A stretch of DNA of 19,430 bases from JBDNFP01 sp041689775. Its GTDB lineage: Bacteria > Bacteroidota > Bacteroidia > Cytophagales > Spirosomataceae. The notes below the pieces were generated by a model, which worked only from the letters and a program-made list of their open reading frames with translations, made no database searches and had not been told where the DNA came from. This document shows, one piece after another, positions 1 through 7,064 of this stretch. Both the position numbers and the translations under genes were made by a program. How positions within the stretch are numbered: position 1 is the stretch's first letter; the number at the start of each line of letters is the position of its first letter. The stretch covers positions 1 through 19,430 of the forward strand of contig JBDNFP010000215.1 in the NCBI GenBank assembly GCA_041689775.1. The letters run 5' to 3'.

Positions 1-965
1 CCTTTCTTGCCCGTATCGGGGGCAAAACCATAGCTAAAACGAGATGAGTACTGCATGGTAGCTCTGTTGTAGTTCTGGGAGAAAGGAGGATTGGCAATGA
101 CTCTGTCGAACTGAATAAGTTGCCCGTCTCTTTCATTCAATGGTTCCTCTAAGGTATCTCCGTATTCAATAGTATACTTTGTAATGTTGTGCAGAATGAT
201 GTTCATCTTGCAGATAGCCACCACCGTGGGGTCATTTTCCTGCCCGAAAAGTTCTAGGTCATTGGCATCTTGGCCCTGTTCTTCAATGTATTGATGCGAC
301 TGAATGAGCATACCACCCGAACCAGCCGTAGGGTCATAGACCGACATACCGGACTCTGGCTTCATCAATTGTACCAATAAACGAACTACTTGATTTGGCG
401 TATAGAATTGTCCGCCTTTTTTTCCGCTTTCATCCGCAAAGTGTTTCAGTAAATATTCGTATGCTGCGCCTAACAAATCAGGAAACTCAAAATTTCCATT
501 CACCAACTTCGGAAACTCGTTGAAGTGGTCAATCATCTTTTTGAGGTCAGCATTTTTTACAATCTGCTTTCCGTCCACTTCTTTGTTGAAGTTGATACGA
601 CCTTTAAAAATACCAGAGAGCGTGTCGGGGTTTGATTCTTCAATGGCATCTAATGCTTTGTTCAGCATTTGCCCGATATTTATTTGAAGGTGTTTTATGG
701 GTGGTTGTCGAGCCCCATTTTCATCGGTAAACCCTTCATTCCACCTAGCTCTTTGGGGAACAAAGAACGTATCGCCATAGGTTAATTTATCTTCAAGGAT
801 TTCACTTAAAGTGTCTATATCTAAATGCTTGTAATCGTTCTTTCTGAAATGTTCTCTTTTTTGGTCAAATACATCAGACATCCTTTTTAGGAACAGCATA
901 CCAAAAATGAACTCCTTGTATTCTGAAGCATCCATTTTGCCTCTCAATATGTCGGCTGCTTTCAT
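1..965 (-). CDS. hsdM: type I restriction-modification system DNA methyltransferase subunit (HsdM), partial
   Basis: N6-adenine DNA methyltransferase subunit of a type I restriction-modification system; with a specificity subunit it would methylate adenine in a bipartite target. Read from the reverse complement, because the frame runs off the left edge and its 3' end is missing. Visible in order: an HsdM N-terminal helical region (KAADILRGKMDASEYKEF), the FYTPNQVV block, the SAM-binding motif I DPTAGSGGM (about 313-339) and the catalytic motif IV NPPF (about 82-93). The frame is open from 1010, just after a TAA. The first ATG is at 965, but the conserved N terminus (LSQLEGFLM) lies upstream of it, so the true start may be the ATA at 1008-1010. 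HsdS and HsdR would be off the left edge. The gene is more AT-rich than the neighbouring operon. Function is certain from the motifs; the start is not. Confidence 0.93.
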   Translation of the reverse strand, partial: MKAADILRGKMDASEYKEFIFGMLFLKRMSDVFDQKREHFRKNDYKHLDIDTLSEILEDKLTYGDTFFVPQRARWNEGFTDENGARQPPIKHLQINIGQMLNKALDAIEESNPDTLSGIFKGRINFNKEVDGKQIVKNADLKKMIDHFNEFPKLVNGNFEFPDLLGAAYEYLLKHFADESGKKGGQFYTPNQVVRLLVQLMKPESGMSVYDPTAGSGGMLIQSHQYIEEQGQDANDLELFGQENDPTVVAICKMNIILHNITKYTIEYGDTLEEPLNERDGQLIQFDRVIANPPFSQNYNRATMQYSSRFSYGFAPDTGKK

Positions 966-1124
966 CAAGAAGCCTTCTAATTGGGATAACTTAATCTTGT
1001 CGTTTTTTATTTATCGCTCTTATTCCCGTTTGTTCTATTTTGGTTTTTTTGTAGTAGGTTGGCTTGCCACATTAAGGCATAATCAATAGATGGGTAGAGG
1101 CTCCCACTGTTTTTTAATAACTTT

Positions 1125-1856
1125 CTACACCTTCCGTTTCAGCTCAAAGTGTTGCCCCAGGTACACCCGGCGTACTTGTTCGTCTTCGGCTAATTCTTCG
1201 GCCGTTCCTTGTTTTAATATTTTTCCTTCAAATAGCAGATAGGCCCGATCGGTGATCGAGAGTGTTTCGTTTACGTTGTGGTCCGTGATCAGGATACCAA
1301 TGTTGCGGTGTTTTAGCTTAGCCACAATCGTCTGAATATCCTCCACCGCAATGGGGTCTACCCCGGCGAAGGGTTCATCGAGCAAGATAAACTTGGGGTC
1401 TACGGCCAGGGCACGGGCTATTTCGGTCCGGCGACGTTCTCCACCCGAAAGCACCATTCCCTTACTTTTACGAACGTGTTCGAGGCTAAATTCCTCAATC
1501 AGATCTTCCACCTTGTCTTTTTGCTCCTGCTTCGACAGGTTGCTCATTTCCAGCACGGCTTTGATGTTTTCTTCCACCGTCAGTTGCCGGAAAATAGAAG
1601 CTTCCTGGGCCAGGTACCCTAAGCCTAACCGGGCCCGCTTGTACATGGGCAGGTTGGTAATATCGAGGTCGTCGAGGTATACGTGGCCGCTGTTGGGTTT
1701 TACCAAGCCTACGGCCATGTAGAATGAGGTAGTCTTCCCGGCCCCGTTCGGGCCCAAAAGTCCCACGATTTCTCCCTGCGCTACCTGGTAACTCACGTTG
1801 TCGTTCACGAGCCGGGTACCGTATTTTTTAACAAGATTTTCGGTTCTGAGTATCAT
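1125..1856 (-). CDS. lptB: LPS export ABC transporter ATP-binding protein LptB
   Basis: Cytoplasmic ATPase of the LptB2FG complex, which pulls lipopolysaccharide out of the inner membrane into the periplasmic Lpt bridge. The 243-residue protein has a complete ABC core: Walker A GPNGAGKT (35-42), Q-loop glutamine in YLAQE (84), signature LSGGERRR (136-143), Walker B FILLDEP (156-162) and the switch histidine in TDHN (193). The length and the LGYLAQEASIF segment are typical of LptB rather than of other ABC ATPases. Its ATG overlaps the stop of the upstream acetyltransferase by one base (TAATG), so it is the last gene of the recJ-GNAT-lptB operon and probably translationally coupled. No other lpt gene is visible, so the permease partners must be encoded elsewhere. 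Confidence 0.95.
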   Translation of the reverse strand: MILRTENLVKKYGTRLVNDNVSYQVAQGEIVGLLGPNGAGKTTSFYMAVGLVKPNSGHVYLDDLDITNLPMYKRARLGLGYLAQEASIFRQLTVEENIKAVLEMSNLSKQEQKDKVEDLIEEFSLEHVRKSKGMVLSGGERRRTEIARALAVDPKFILLDEPFAGVDPIAVEDIQTIVAKLKHRNIGILITDHNVNETLSITDRAYLLFEGKILKQGTAEELAEDEQVRRVYLGQHFELKRKV

Positions 1857-2404
1857 TATACTGCTTTTATCATCAGGTACATTCCCCGGTATTCCGGCTT
1901 CATTTGTTCAAAGGGTAAACGCTTGGTGGCGGCTTTTCGGTATCCCGTTTTTTCGTAAAACGCAACGGCATCGCTGCTGTCCATCGAATACAGAAATACG
2001 CAGGCCTTATTCAGGTTTCGGGCCGTACGGTCCACCCATTCCATCACGTAGCGCCCAACCCCCTTGCCCATTACATTCTGGTGCAGATAGATGCGCTCTA
2101 CCTCCAACGAGTTTTCGGTGGTGTACAAAGGTAGTTCGGGCGGCGCGGCGTGGAGGTTCAGTTTCAGGTACCCTACCTTGTACTTTTTGGATATCACCCA
2201 GTAAAACTCGGCTTCCGGATGGGCCAACTCGGTGGCTATAATTTCGGGATTATAGCGGGTTTGCTGGTACCACGCTCCGGCGTCGAACCAAAGGTGTAGA
2301 TAGTGCTGTGTGTAAATCTCCCGGCAAAGTACCGATAGTTCGGATGCTTCGTGGGGCCGGATTCTTTCCAGCGTTACGTCTATCTGCTTGTCAATTAGCG
2401 CCAT
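1856..2404 (-). CDS. GNAT family N-acetyltransferase
   Basis: A 182-residue GNAT-fold acetyltransferase that would transfer an acetyl group from acetyl-CoA to an amine. The acetyl-CoA pyrophosphate-binding signature is clear (HQNVMGKGVGRYVME, about 108-121, matching Q/RxxGxG/A), followed by the usual helix and the terminal FYEKTGYRK element of GNAT beta-6/7. The substrate cannot be read from the sequence; family members act on small molecules or on protein N termini and lysines. It starts immediately after the recJ stop (TAA then ATG, no spacer) and its own stop overlaps the lptB start, so all three genes are probably one transcript. No functional link between an acetyltransferase, RecJ and LptB is evident. 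Confidence 0.9.
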   Translation of the reverse strand: MALIDKQIDVTLERIRPHEASELSVLCREIYTQHYLHLWFDAGAWYQQTRYNPEIIATELAHPEAEFYWVISKKYKVGYLKLNLHAAPPELPLYTTENSLEVERIYLHQNVMGKGVGRYVMEWVDRTARNLNKACVFLYSMDSSDAVAFYEKTGYRKAATKRLPFEQMKPEYRGMYLMIKAV

Positions 2405-4123
2405 TTATTCAGATTCAAACTTTATATCCTTCAACATAAATTGTAATGTCCTTACATTCCGAAAGTTATTTTCGTCGAGGTGGTAACAAATATCAAACGG
2501 CTTTCCTGTCATCAGATCGGCGTGCATACCTGCCATTCCAAAACCAATCACAGTGTAAGCGGGAGATGTACCCTGGTAAACGTCAAACTTGATGTGTTTT
2601 TCTTTCATGATGGTAGGGCGTCCCGCAATGGATACCTGGCGACTCACAAACATGGGCGTCATGTTACCGGGGCCGAAGGGAGACATCTGTTTCAGGACGT
2701 TATAAAACTTCCAGGTAATAGCATCCAGCTCGATTTCCAGATCAATATTAATCATCGGAATGAGCTGATCCGGCCGAATACGGCTACTGACAATTTCTTC
2801 AAAGCGCTGACGAAACGCCTCAATATTCTCTACCGGAAGGGTGAGCCCGGCGGCGAAGGTATGCCCACCAAACTGTTCGAGTAGTTCGGAGCATTCTTCA
2901 ATGGCTTCGTAGACATCAAATCCCGGTACAGAACGGGCCGAGCCGGCCGCCTTGCCGTTGGACTGGGTTAGGATAATGGTAGGCCGGTGAAAGTGCTCAA
3001 TGCAGCGGCTCGCTACAATCCCGATGACTCCTTTATGCCAGTCTTCTTTGAATAAGACGGTACTTTTTGCATCCATCAACCATTCGTCCTGATGAATCAT
3101 GGCTAGTGCTTCTTCGGTAATGCTGGAATCAAACACCCGGCGGTCGCTGTTGTGCTTGTTAATTTCGAGCGCAAAGTCCATGGCTTCCTCGTCGTTTTCG
3201 GATAGTAACAACTGGACGGCTTCTTTGGCGTGCTTGATTCGTCCGGCGGCGTTGATTCGGGGACCGAGGCCAAACACCACGTTGGTTATATCCATGGCGG
3301 TAGTAAAGCCCGCTACCTGGATCAGGGCTTTCAGTCCGGTGCGGGGTGAAGAGTTGAGTTGTTTCAACCCGTAGTAAGCCAATACGCGGTTTTCGCCCGT
3401 GATGGGTACTATATCGCAGCCAATACTTACCATGAGCAAGTCGAGGTAAGGATAGAGGATATCCAAATCGTGTCCGTTCTGAATACAAAAGGCGTGCAGT
3501 AGCTTGAAGCCTACGCCACAGCCGGTGAGTTCTTTATAGGGGTAAGGGCAGTCGGTCCGCTTGGGATCCAGCACTGCGGCCGCCGGAGGTAATTCATCGC
3601 CCGGTCGGTGGTGATCACAGATGATAAAATCAATACCTTTGGTGAGGGCATAGGTGACTTTATCCACTGATTTAATACCGCAGTCGAGGGCTACAATGAG
3701 CGAATAGCCGTTTTCGGCGGCCCAGTCAATACCCGGCGTCGATATTCCGTAGCCTTCGGTGTAGCGGTCGGGTATGTAGTAATCGAGTTGCTCGTAAATG
3801 GTCCGCAGAAACCCGTAAAACATGGTCACAGAAGTGGTACCGTCTACATCATAATCACCGTACACCAAAATTTTCTCTCCGCTCGAAAGCGCCAGCGTAA
3901 GCCGCTCCACGGCTTTATCCATATCCTTCATCAGGAAGGGGTCGTGGAGCTGCGATAATTCAGGGCGAAAAAATGTTCGGGCTTCTTCGAAGTCCCTTAT
4001 TCCACGCTGTAGGAGTAGCGTGGCTAAAAACGGACTAACATGAATTGAATCGGCCAAGGTGGGGGCGATTGCCTGTTGTTCGGGAGTGAGCTCGGCCGAA
4101 GGTATCCAGCGTTTTTGAATCAT
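2405..4123 (-). CDS. recJ: single-stranded-DNA-specific exonuclease RecJ
   Basis: A 5'-to-3' single-stranded DNA exonuclease acting in RecF-pathway recombination, mismatch repair and base excision repair. The 572-residue length is normal. The DHH-family metal-binding core is intact: GDYDVDGTTS (89-98), the DCG motif (147-149) and CDHH (169-172), followed by the DHHA1 GGH motif (about 417-419 in FGGHTFAAG) and a C-terminal OB-like domain. The ATG at 4123 gives the standard N terminus (MIQKRW). A -7-like element, TATCTTTG, lies on the minus strand at 4129-4136, only a few bases before the ATG, so the transcript may be leaderless or nearly so. First gene of an operon with the acetyltransferase and lptB, and divergent from ruvX. 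Confidence 0.97.
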   Translation of the reverse strand: MIQKRWIPSAELTPEQQAIAPTLADSIHVSPFLATLLLQRGIRDFEEARTFFRPELSQLHDPFLMKDMDKAVERLTLALSSGEKILVYGDYDVDGTTSVTMFYGFLRTIYEQLDYYIPDRYTEGYGISTPGIDWAAENGYSLIVALDCGIKSVDKVTYALTKGIDFIICDHHRPGDELPPAAAVLDPKRTDCPYPYKELTGCGVGFKLLHAFCIQNGHDLDILYPYLDLLMVSIGCDIVPITGENRVLAYYGLKQLNSSPRTGLKALIQVAGFTTAMDITNVVFGLGPRINAAGRIKHAKEAVQLLLSENDEEAMDFALEINKHNSDRRVFDSSITEEALAMIHQDEWLMDAKSTVLFKEDWHKGVIGIVASRCIEHFHRPTIILTQSNGKAAGSARSVPGFDVYEAIEECSELLEQFGGHTFAAGLTLPVENIEAFRQRFEEIVSSRIRPDQLIPMINIDLEIELDAITWKFYNVLKQMSPFGPGNMTPMFVSRQVSIAGRPTIMKEKHIKFDVYQGTSPAYTVIGFGMAGMHADLMTGKPFDICYHLDENNFRNVRTLQFMLKDIKFESE

Positions 4124-4128
4124 AGATA

Positions 4129-4136
4129 CAAAGATA
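4129..4136 (-). promoter_or_regulatory. putative -7 element of the recJ promoter
   Basis: On the minus strand the bases read TATCTTTG, a perfect match to the Bacteroidota primary-sigma -7 consensus TAnnTTTG. Its last base is six positions upstream of the recJ ATG. No TTG is present at the expected -33 distance, which lowers confidence. If real, transcription would begin about at the start codon. Confidence 0.4.
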
Positions 4137-4237
4137 GGAAAAAGGGCTCTGCTGACTTCGGCCTATTTTTAGTACGAAAAAATCAAAGTGTATTTACCAG
4201 ATAGAGTTCTGATCAGAAGGTTGTATTAGGGAGACAG

Positions 4238-4269
4238 TTGTCAAAAGCCAACGAAAGCCTTTATCTTTG
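4238..4269 (+). promoter_or_regulatory. ruvX promoter, Bacteroidota -33/-7 type
   Basis: TTG at 4238-4240 and TATCTTTG at 4262-4269 are separated by 21 nt, matching the Bacteroidota primary promoter (TTTG or TTG, about 19-21 nt, TAnnTTTG). Transcription would start near 4275, leaving an untranslated leader of about 115 nt before the ruvX ATG at 4390. Confidence 0.7.
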
Positions 4270-4346
4270 CAGTGTTTATTCCGAATGAACGACGGACTGA
4301 ATAGCCGGTGGATAAATTACCTATCTACACGAAAATATTCACCGCG

Positions 4347-4358
4347 GGGGCTAGCCCC
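4347..4358. repeat. perfect 12-bp palindrome in the ruvX leader
   Basis: GGGGCTAGCCCC is self-complementary and lies about 30 nt before the ruvX start, inside the predicted 5' untranslated leader. In RNA it could not close as a simple hairpin without loop bases, so it is as likely a protein-binding site on DNA as an RNA element. Confidence 0.5.
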
Positions 4359-4360
4359 TC

Positions 4361-4383
4361 ATTCATTCTATCATTCACTCATT
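4361..4383. repeat. degenerate ATTC tetranucleotide element before ruvX
   Basis: A run with 4-base period (ATTC ATTC TATC ATTC ACTC ATT) directly before the ruvX start. Its reverse complement shares a 16-base exact match (GAGTGAATGATAGAAT) with 14712-14727 in the serpin downstream region, so it is a dispersed element rather than only local low complexity. Confidence 0.6.
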
Positions 4384-4389
4384 AAAAAT

Positions 4390-4824
4390 ATGCCCCGATT
4401 GCTTGCCATAGATTATGGTTCTAAACGAACCGGATTAGCCGTAACCGATCCCTTGCAGATTATTGCAACGGCCCTCGAAACGGTGCGCACACATTTGCTG
4501 CTCGACTACCTTAAAAAGTACATCGATCAGGAGGAAGTCGAGGCAATTGTGGTAGGGATGCCTACCAAGCTGGACAGCAGCGATACGCACAATACCCAGC
4601 CGGTCCGGGTATTTGTAAAAAAGCTGGAAAACACCTTTCCAACTATTCCCGTTTATACGCACGACGAGCGCTTTACCTCATCAATGGCCTTACAAGCAAT
4701 GATTGCCGCAGGAAGTAAGAAAAGCGAGCGCCGCGAGAAGGGAAACCTGGATAAGGTAAGTGCTACCATTATTTTGCAGTCTTTCATGGAAGGTCGCCGT
4801 CTGAATCCCTTCGGAAATCAGTAG
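4390..4824 (+). CDS. ruvX: Holliday junction resolvase-like protein RuvX (YqgF)
   Basis: RNase H-fold nuclease of the RuvX/YqgF family, implicated in Holliday junction resolution and in 16S rRNA 5'-end maturation. The 144-residue protein has the family core: IDYGSKRTGLAVTD with the first catalytic aspartate at about residue 8, IVVGMP in the central strand, THDERFTS, and a C-terminal LDKVSAT with the last acidic residue. The start is placed at ATG 4390 (MPRLLAIDYG). The frame can be extended upstream to a TTG at 4267, but that TTG is part of the predicted -7 element and the extra residues do not match the family. First gene of the probable ruvX-def-amidase plus-strand unit. Confidence 0.95.
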   Translation: MPRLLAIDYGSKRTGLAVTDPLQIIATALETVRTHLLLDYLKKYIDQEEVEAIVVGMPTKLDSSDTHNTQPVRVFVKKLENTFPTIPVYTHDERFTSSMALQAMIAAGSKKSERREKGNLDKVSATIILQSFMEGRRLNPFGNQ

Positions 4825-4878
4825 AATTGCCCTCATTTCATACGATTCAATTATCACTTACCATCGATTATAATTCCA

Positions 4879-5457
4879 ATGATTTACCCCATCGTGGCCT
4901 ACGGAGATCCGATTTTACGCAAAGTAACGAGGCCCATTGAAAAAGACGAACTAGACCTGAAAACGGTTGTTGCCAATATGTTCGAGACCATGTATGACGC
5001 ATCGGGAGTAGGGTTGGCCGCTCCGCAGGTGGGCCTTAATATCCGTATTTTTGTAGTAGACGGCACTCCCATGAACGAAGGAGAGGCCGAGGAAGATAAA
5101 GAACCGGGTCTCGAAGGATTTAAGAAGGCGTTTATCAACCCGGAGATTCTGGAAGAAGATGGTGAAGAGTGGGGGTTTGAAGAAGGATGCCTGAGCATTC
5201 CGGGTATCCGGGGCGAGGTATTCCGCCCGGAGCGCTTGAAAATCAAATACCGCGACCTCGATTGGAACGAGCACATTGAAGATTACGACGGCACGGCCGC
5301 GCGTATTATTCAGCATGAGTACGATCACCTCCAAGGAAAGCTTTTTACCGACTACCTGCCGACGCTCAAAAAGCAGTTACTCAAAAGAAAGCTGAGTGAT
5401 ATTGCGAAAGGGAACGTGGATGTAGATTACCGAATGAAGTTTTACAGCCGTAAGTAG
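4879..5457 (+). CDS. def: peptide deformylase
   Basis: Metalloenzyme that removes the N-formyl group from nascent proteins at the ribosome. The 192-residue protein has all three signatures: motif 1 GVGLAAPQ (43-50), motif 2 EGCLS (102-106) with the metal-binding cysteine 104, and motif 3 QHEYDH (145-150) with metal-binding histidines 146 and 150 and catalytic glutamate 147. An acidic insertion (NEGEAEEDKEPG, about 66-77) lies between motifs 1 and 2, as in many Bacteroidota deformylases. It lies 54 bases after ruvX on the same strand with no promoter consensus in the gap, so co-transcription is likely. Confidence 0.97.
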   Translation: MIYPIVAYGDPILRKVTRPIEKDELDLKTVVANMFETMYDASGVGLAAPQVGLNIRIFVVDGTPMNEGEAEEDKEPGLEGFKKAFINPEILEEDGEEWGFEEGCLSIPGIRGEVFRPERLKIKYRDLDWNEHIEDYDGTAARIIQHEYDHLQGKLFTDYLPTLKKQLLKRKLSDIAKGNVDVDYRMKFYSRK

Positions 5458-5515
5458 TCCATAAATTTAAACGAGCCGTCTCATCAGCCTACCAGCTAAT
5501 ACTCTTTCCGTTGCC

Positions 5516-6274
5516 TTGATCCAGACTTCGTTAGTGTGGGAAAATACCACGGCCAATCTGGCCAATCTGGAAGAGCAAATAGCATTTCTTCCGGAACCGG
5601 CGGATGTTATTGTGCTACCCGAAATGTTTAATACGGGGTTTAGCATGAATGTCAAGGCTACGGCCGAGGTAATGAATATCATGACTACCCGCTGGATGAA
5701 GATGATCGCCGCGCAGACCGGCGCCCTTTTGATCGGGAGTATGGCAGTGCGGGAGGATAAGCAGTTTTTCAACCGCTTGCTGTGCGTGCGGCCCGATGGT
5801 ACGTACCAGCACTACGATAAACGACATTTGTTCCGGATGGGAGCCGAGCACGGTACTTTTACGGCCGGTAAAGAGCGGTTAGTGCTAGACTGGAAAGGCT
5901 GGCGTGTTTGCCCATTGGTTTGCTACGACCTGCGTTTTCCGGTATGGAGTCGTCAGCAGCAGGACAACCCCTACGATGTACTGGTGTACGTAGCCAACTG
6001 GCCCACCGTACGAACCTACGCCTGGAATACGCTTCTGAAAGCCCGGGCCATCGAAAACCTTAGCTACGTGGTAGGTGTCAACCGCGTAGGCACCGACGGC
6101 AACGGAGTAGCCCACAAGGGTGGATCAGTGGTGGTTGATTTTTTGGGAGAAGTAATTACGGATCTGGGAGAAGCCGAAAGTACGAAGGTGGTTCATCTAG
6201 AAAAACCACCGTTGGACAAGTACCGGCAGAAATTCCCGGCTCATCTGGATGCCGACATTTTCACGATAGAATAG
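5516..6274 (+). CDS. nitrilase-superfamily omega-amidase (YafV type)
   Basis: Carbon-nitrogen hydrolase that most likely deaminates 2-oxoglutaramate or 2-oxosuccinamate (omega-amidase) as part of glutamine-transaminase metabolite repair. The nitrilase catalytic triad is present: Glu36 in LPEMF, Lys102 in YDKRHLF and Cys136 in LVCYDLRFP, counted from the TTG start. LPEMFNTGFSM and YDKRHLFRMG are typical of YafV-like enzymes. The only canonical start is TTG at 5516, which removes part of the first beta strand: the upstream in-frame codons read LSVAL before IQTSLVWEN. The frame is open back to a TAA at 5468-5470 with no ATG or GTG; an ATC at 5483 would give an N terminus of the expected length. 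Follows def by about 58 bases. Confidence 0.9.
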   Translation: MIQTSLVWENTTANLANLEEQIAFLPEPADVIVLPEMFNTGFSMNVKATAEVMNIMTTRWMKMIAAQTGALLIGSMAVREDKQFFNRLLCVRPDGTYQHYDKRHLFRMGAEHGTFTAGKERLVLDWKGWRVCPLVCYDLRFPVWSRQQQDNPYDVLVYVANWPTVRTYAWNTLLKARAIENLSYVVGVNRVGTDGNGVAHKGGSVVVDFLGEVITDLGEAESTKVVHLEKPPLDKYRQKFPAHLDADIFTIE

Positions 6275-6306
6275 CCGGAAACAGTAAGAAAGAAGCTAAA
6301 AAACAG

Positions 6307-6336
6307 AGGGGAGAGGGTCAGTAGGTTCTCTCCCCT
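6307..6336. terminator. bidirectional intrinsic terminator between omega-amidase and gatC
   Basis: A perfect 9-bp stem, AGGGGAGAG (6307-6315) with CTCTCCCCT (6328-6336), encloses a 12-nt loop. It is followed by TTATTCTATT on the plus strand and by a run of six T (6298-6303, after CTCTG) on the minus strand. It lies between convergent genes and its arm touches the gatC stop codon, so it can end both transcripts; the minus-strand U-tract is the better one. Confidence 0.8.
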
Positions 6337-6623
6337 TATTCTATTACTTTGGGTACTTTGATGTAAGTCTCGTCGTGCTGAGGCGCGTTCATCAAGCCTT
6401 CTTCCCGCGAAAGGGAGTCATGGGCCACATCTTCCCGCCAGTTATTTACCTCATCCGTCACGTGGGTAAGGGGCTCTACTCCTTCGGTATCTACTTCATT
6501 GAGTTGCTCCATCCAGGTCAGTACGTTTTCCATGCTAGCCAATAGGGCATCTTCCTCCTCGGGTTTTACTTCCAGCCGAGCCAGGTGGGCAATTTTTTGC
6601 AGCGCGTCGCGATCGATTTTCAT
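6336..6623 (-). CDS. gatC: Asp-tRNA(Asn)/Glu-tRNA(Gln) amidotransferase subunit GatC
   Basis: Small structural subunit of the GatCAB amidotransferase, which converts Glu-tRNA(Gln) to Gln-tRNA(Gln), and Asp-tRNA(Asn) where needed, using ammonia from glutamine. The 95-residue length is standard. The family pattern is clear: an N-terminal helix with IAHLARLEVKPEE, a middle segment with MEQLNEVDTEGVEPLTHV, and a C-terminal LREDxxxxSLSREE-like stretch ending in VPKVIE. gatA and gatB are not adjacent, as is common in this phylum. It lies 57 bases downstream of the unknown two-gene cassette on the same strand, with an AT-rich gap in which no promoter consensus was recognised. Confidence 0.95.
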   Translation of the reverse strand: MKIDRDALQKIAHLARLEVKPEEEDALLASMENVLTWMEQLNEVDTEGVEPLTHVTDEVNNWREDVAHDSLSREEGLMNAPQHDETYIKVPKVIE

Positions 6624-6680
6624 GCTTTATATTTTTTATTTATAGGATTAATATAGCTTATGTGATGATGCACAATATGA

Positions 6681-7064
6681 CTAATTCATCTGATGAAGCC
6701 AACCCCGTACTCGGGCATAAGATTTTAATTTCTTTGCTTTTTTATCAATTTGTCCACTGCTAAGACCATTATAATCTATTGAGCAATGGCCCTCAAATGG
6801 GTCGTTGTCTTCATTCACAGGTAAGGCTTCTGTATCACACTCCAATTTGCTTACCGCCACTACACCTGCTGAGGCGTAGCTCCGTTTTATAAAATGATCA
6901 AATGACTCCCCAGCGTTAAATTTATCACCTTGATACACAGAAAGTTTCCCTTCGTCTTTGGGGCTTGGCCTAAATGTTTGTGAGGTGAAAACTTGGGTAG
7001 AGATTGTGTCTCCTTGCACAAAACTTGGATTTACCTGCCTGAGTAATAAAGTTTCTAAATTCAT
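6681..7064 (-). CDS. conserved protein of unknown function, second gene of a coupled pair
   Basis: A 127-residue soluble protein with no signal peptide or membrane span. I do not recognise a named domain, though I recall similar uncharacterised proteins in other bacteria with the same features: LLRQVNPSFVQ at the start, a TFRPSPKDEGKLSVYQGD segment, an ASAGVVAV strand, a HCSIDYNGLS segment, and a lysine-rich KKAKKLKSYA followed by RGWL at the C terminus. The start ATG overlaps the stop of the upstream 375-residue gene (ATTAATG-type junction at 7064), so the two are translationally coupled. The DNA is strikingly AT-rich (15 G/C in 6721-6780). A paired toxin-antitoxin, defence or substrate-handling role is possible but unsupported. 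Confidence 0.75.
   Translation of the reverse strand: MNLETLLLRQVNPSFVQGDTISTQVFTSQTFRPSPKDEGKLSVYQGDKFNAGESFDHFIKRSYASAGVVAVSKLECDTEALPVNEDNDPFEGHCSIDYNGLSSGQIDKKAKKLKSYARVRGWLHQMN

Noticed and set aside
907..1089. 60-residue plus-strand frame over the hsdM start region
   Set aside because: It lies antisense to hsdM and shows no family features; the minus frame carries clear methyltransferase motifs.
1798..2241. 147-residue plus-strand frame opposite lptB and the acetyltransferase
   Set aside because: Rich in Pro, Arg and Ser, as expected for a shadow of a GC-rich coding strand; no domain.
4267..4389. Extended ruvX start at a TTG
   Set aside because: This TTG is inside the predicted -7 promoter element and the extra residues do not match RuvX proteins.
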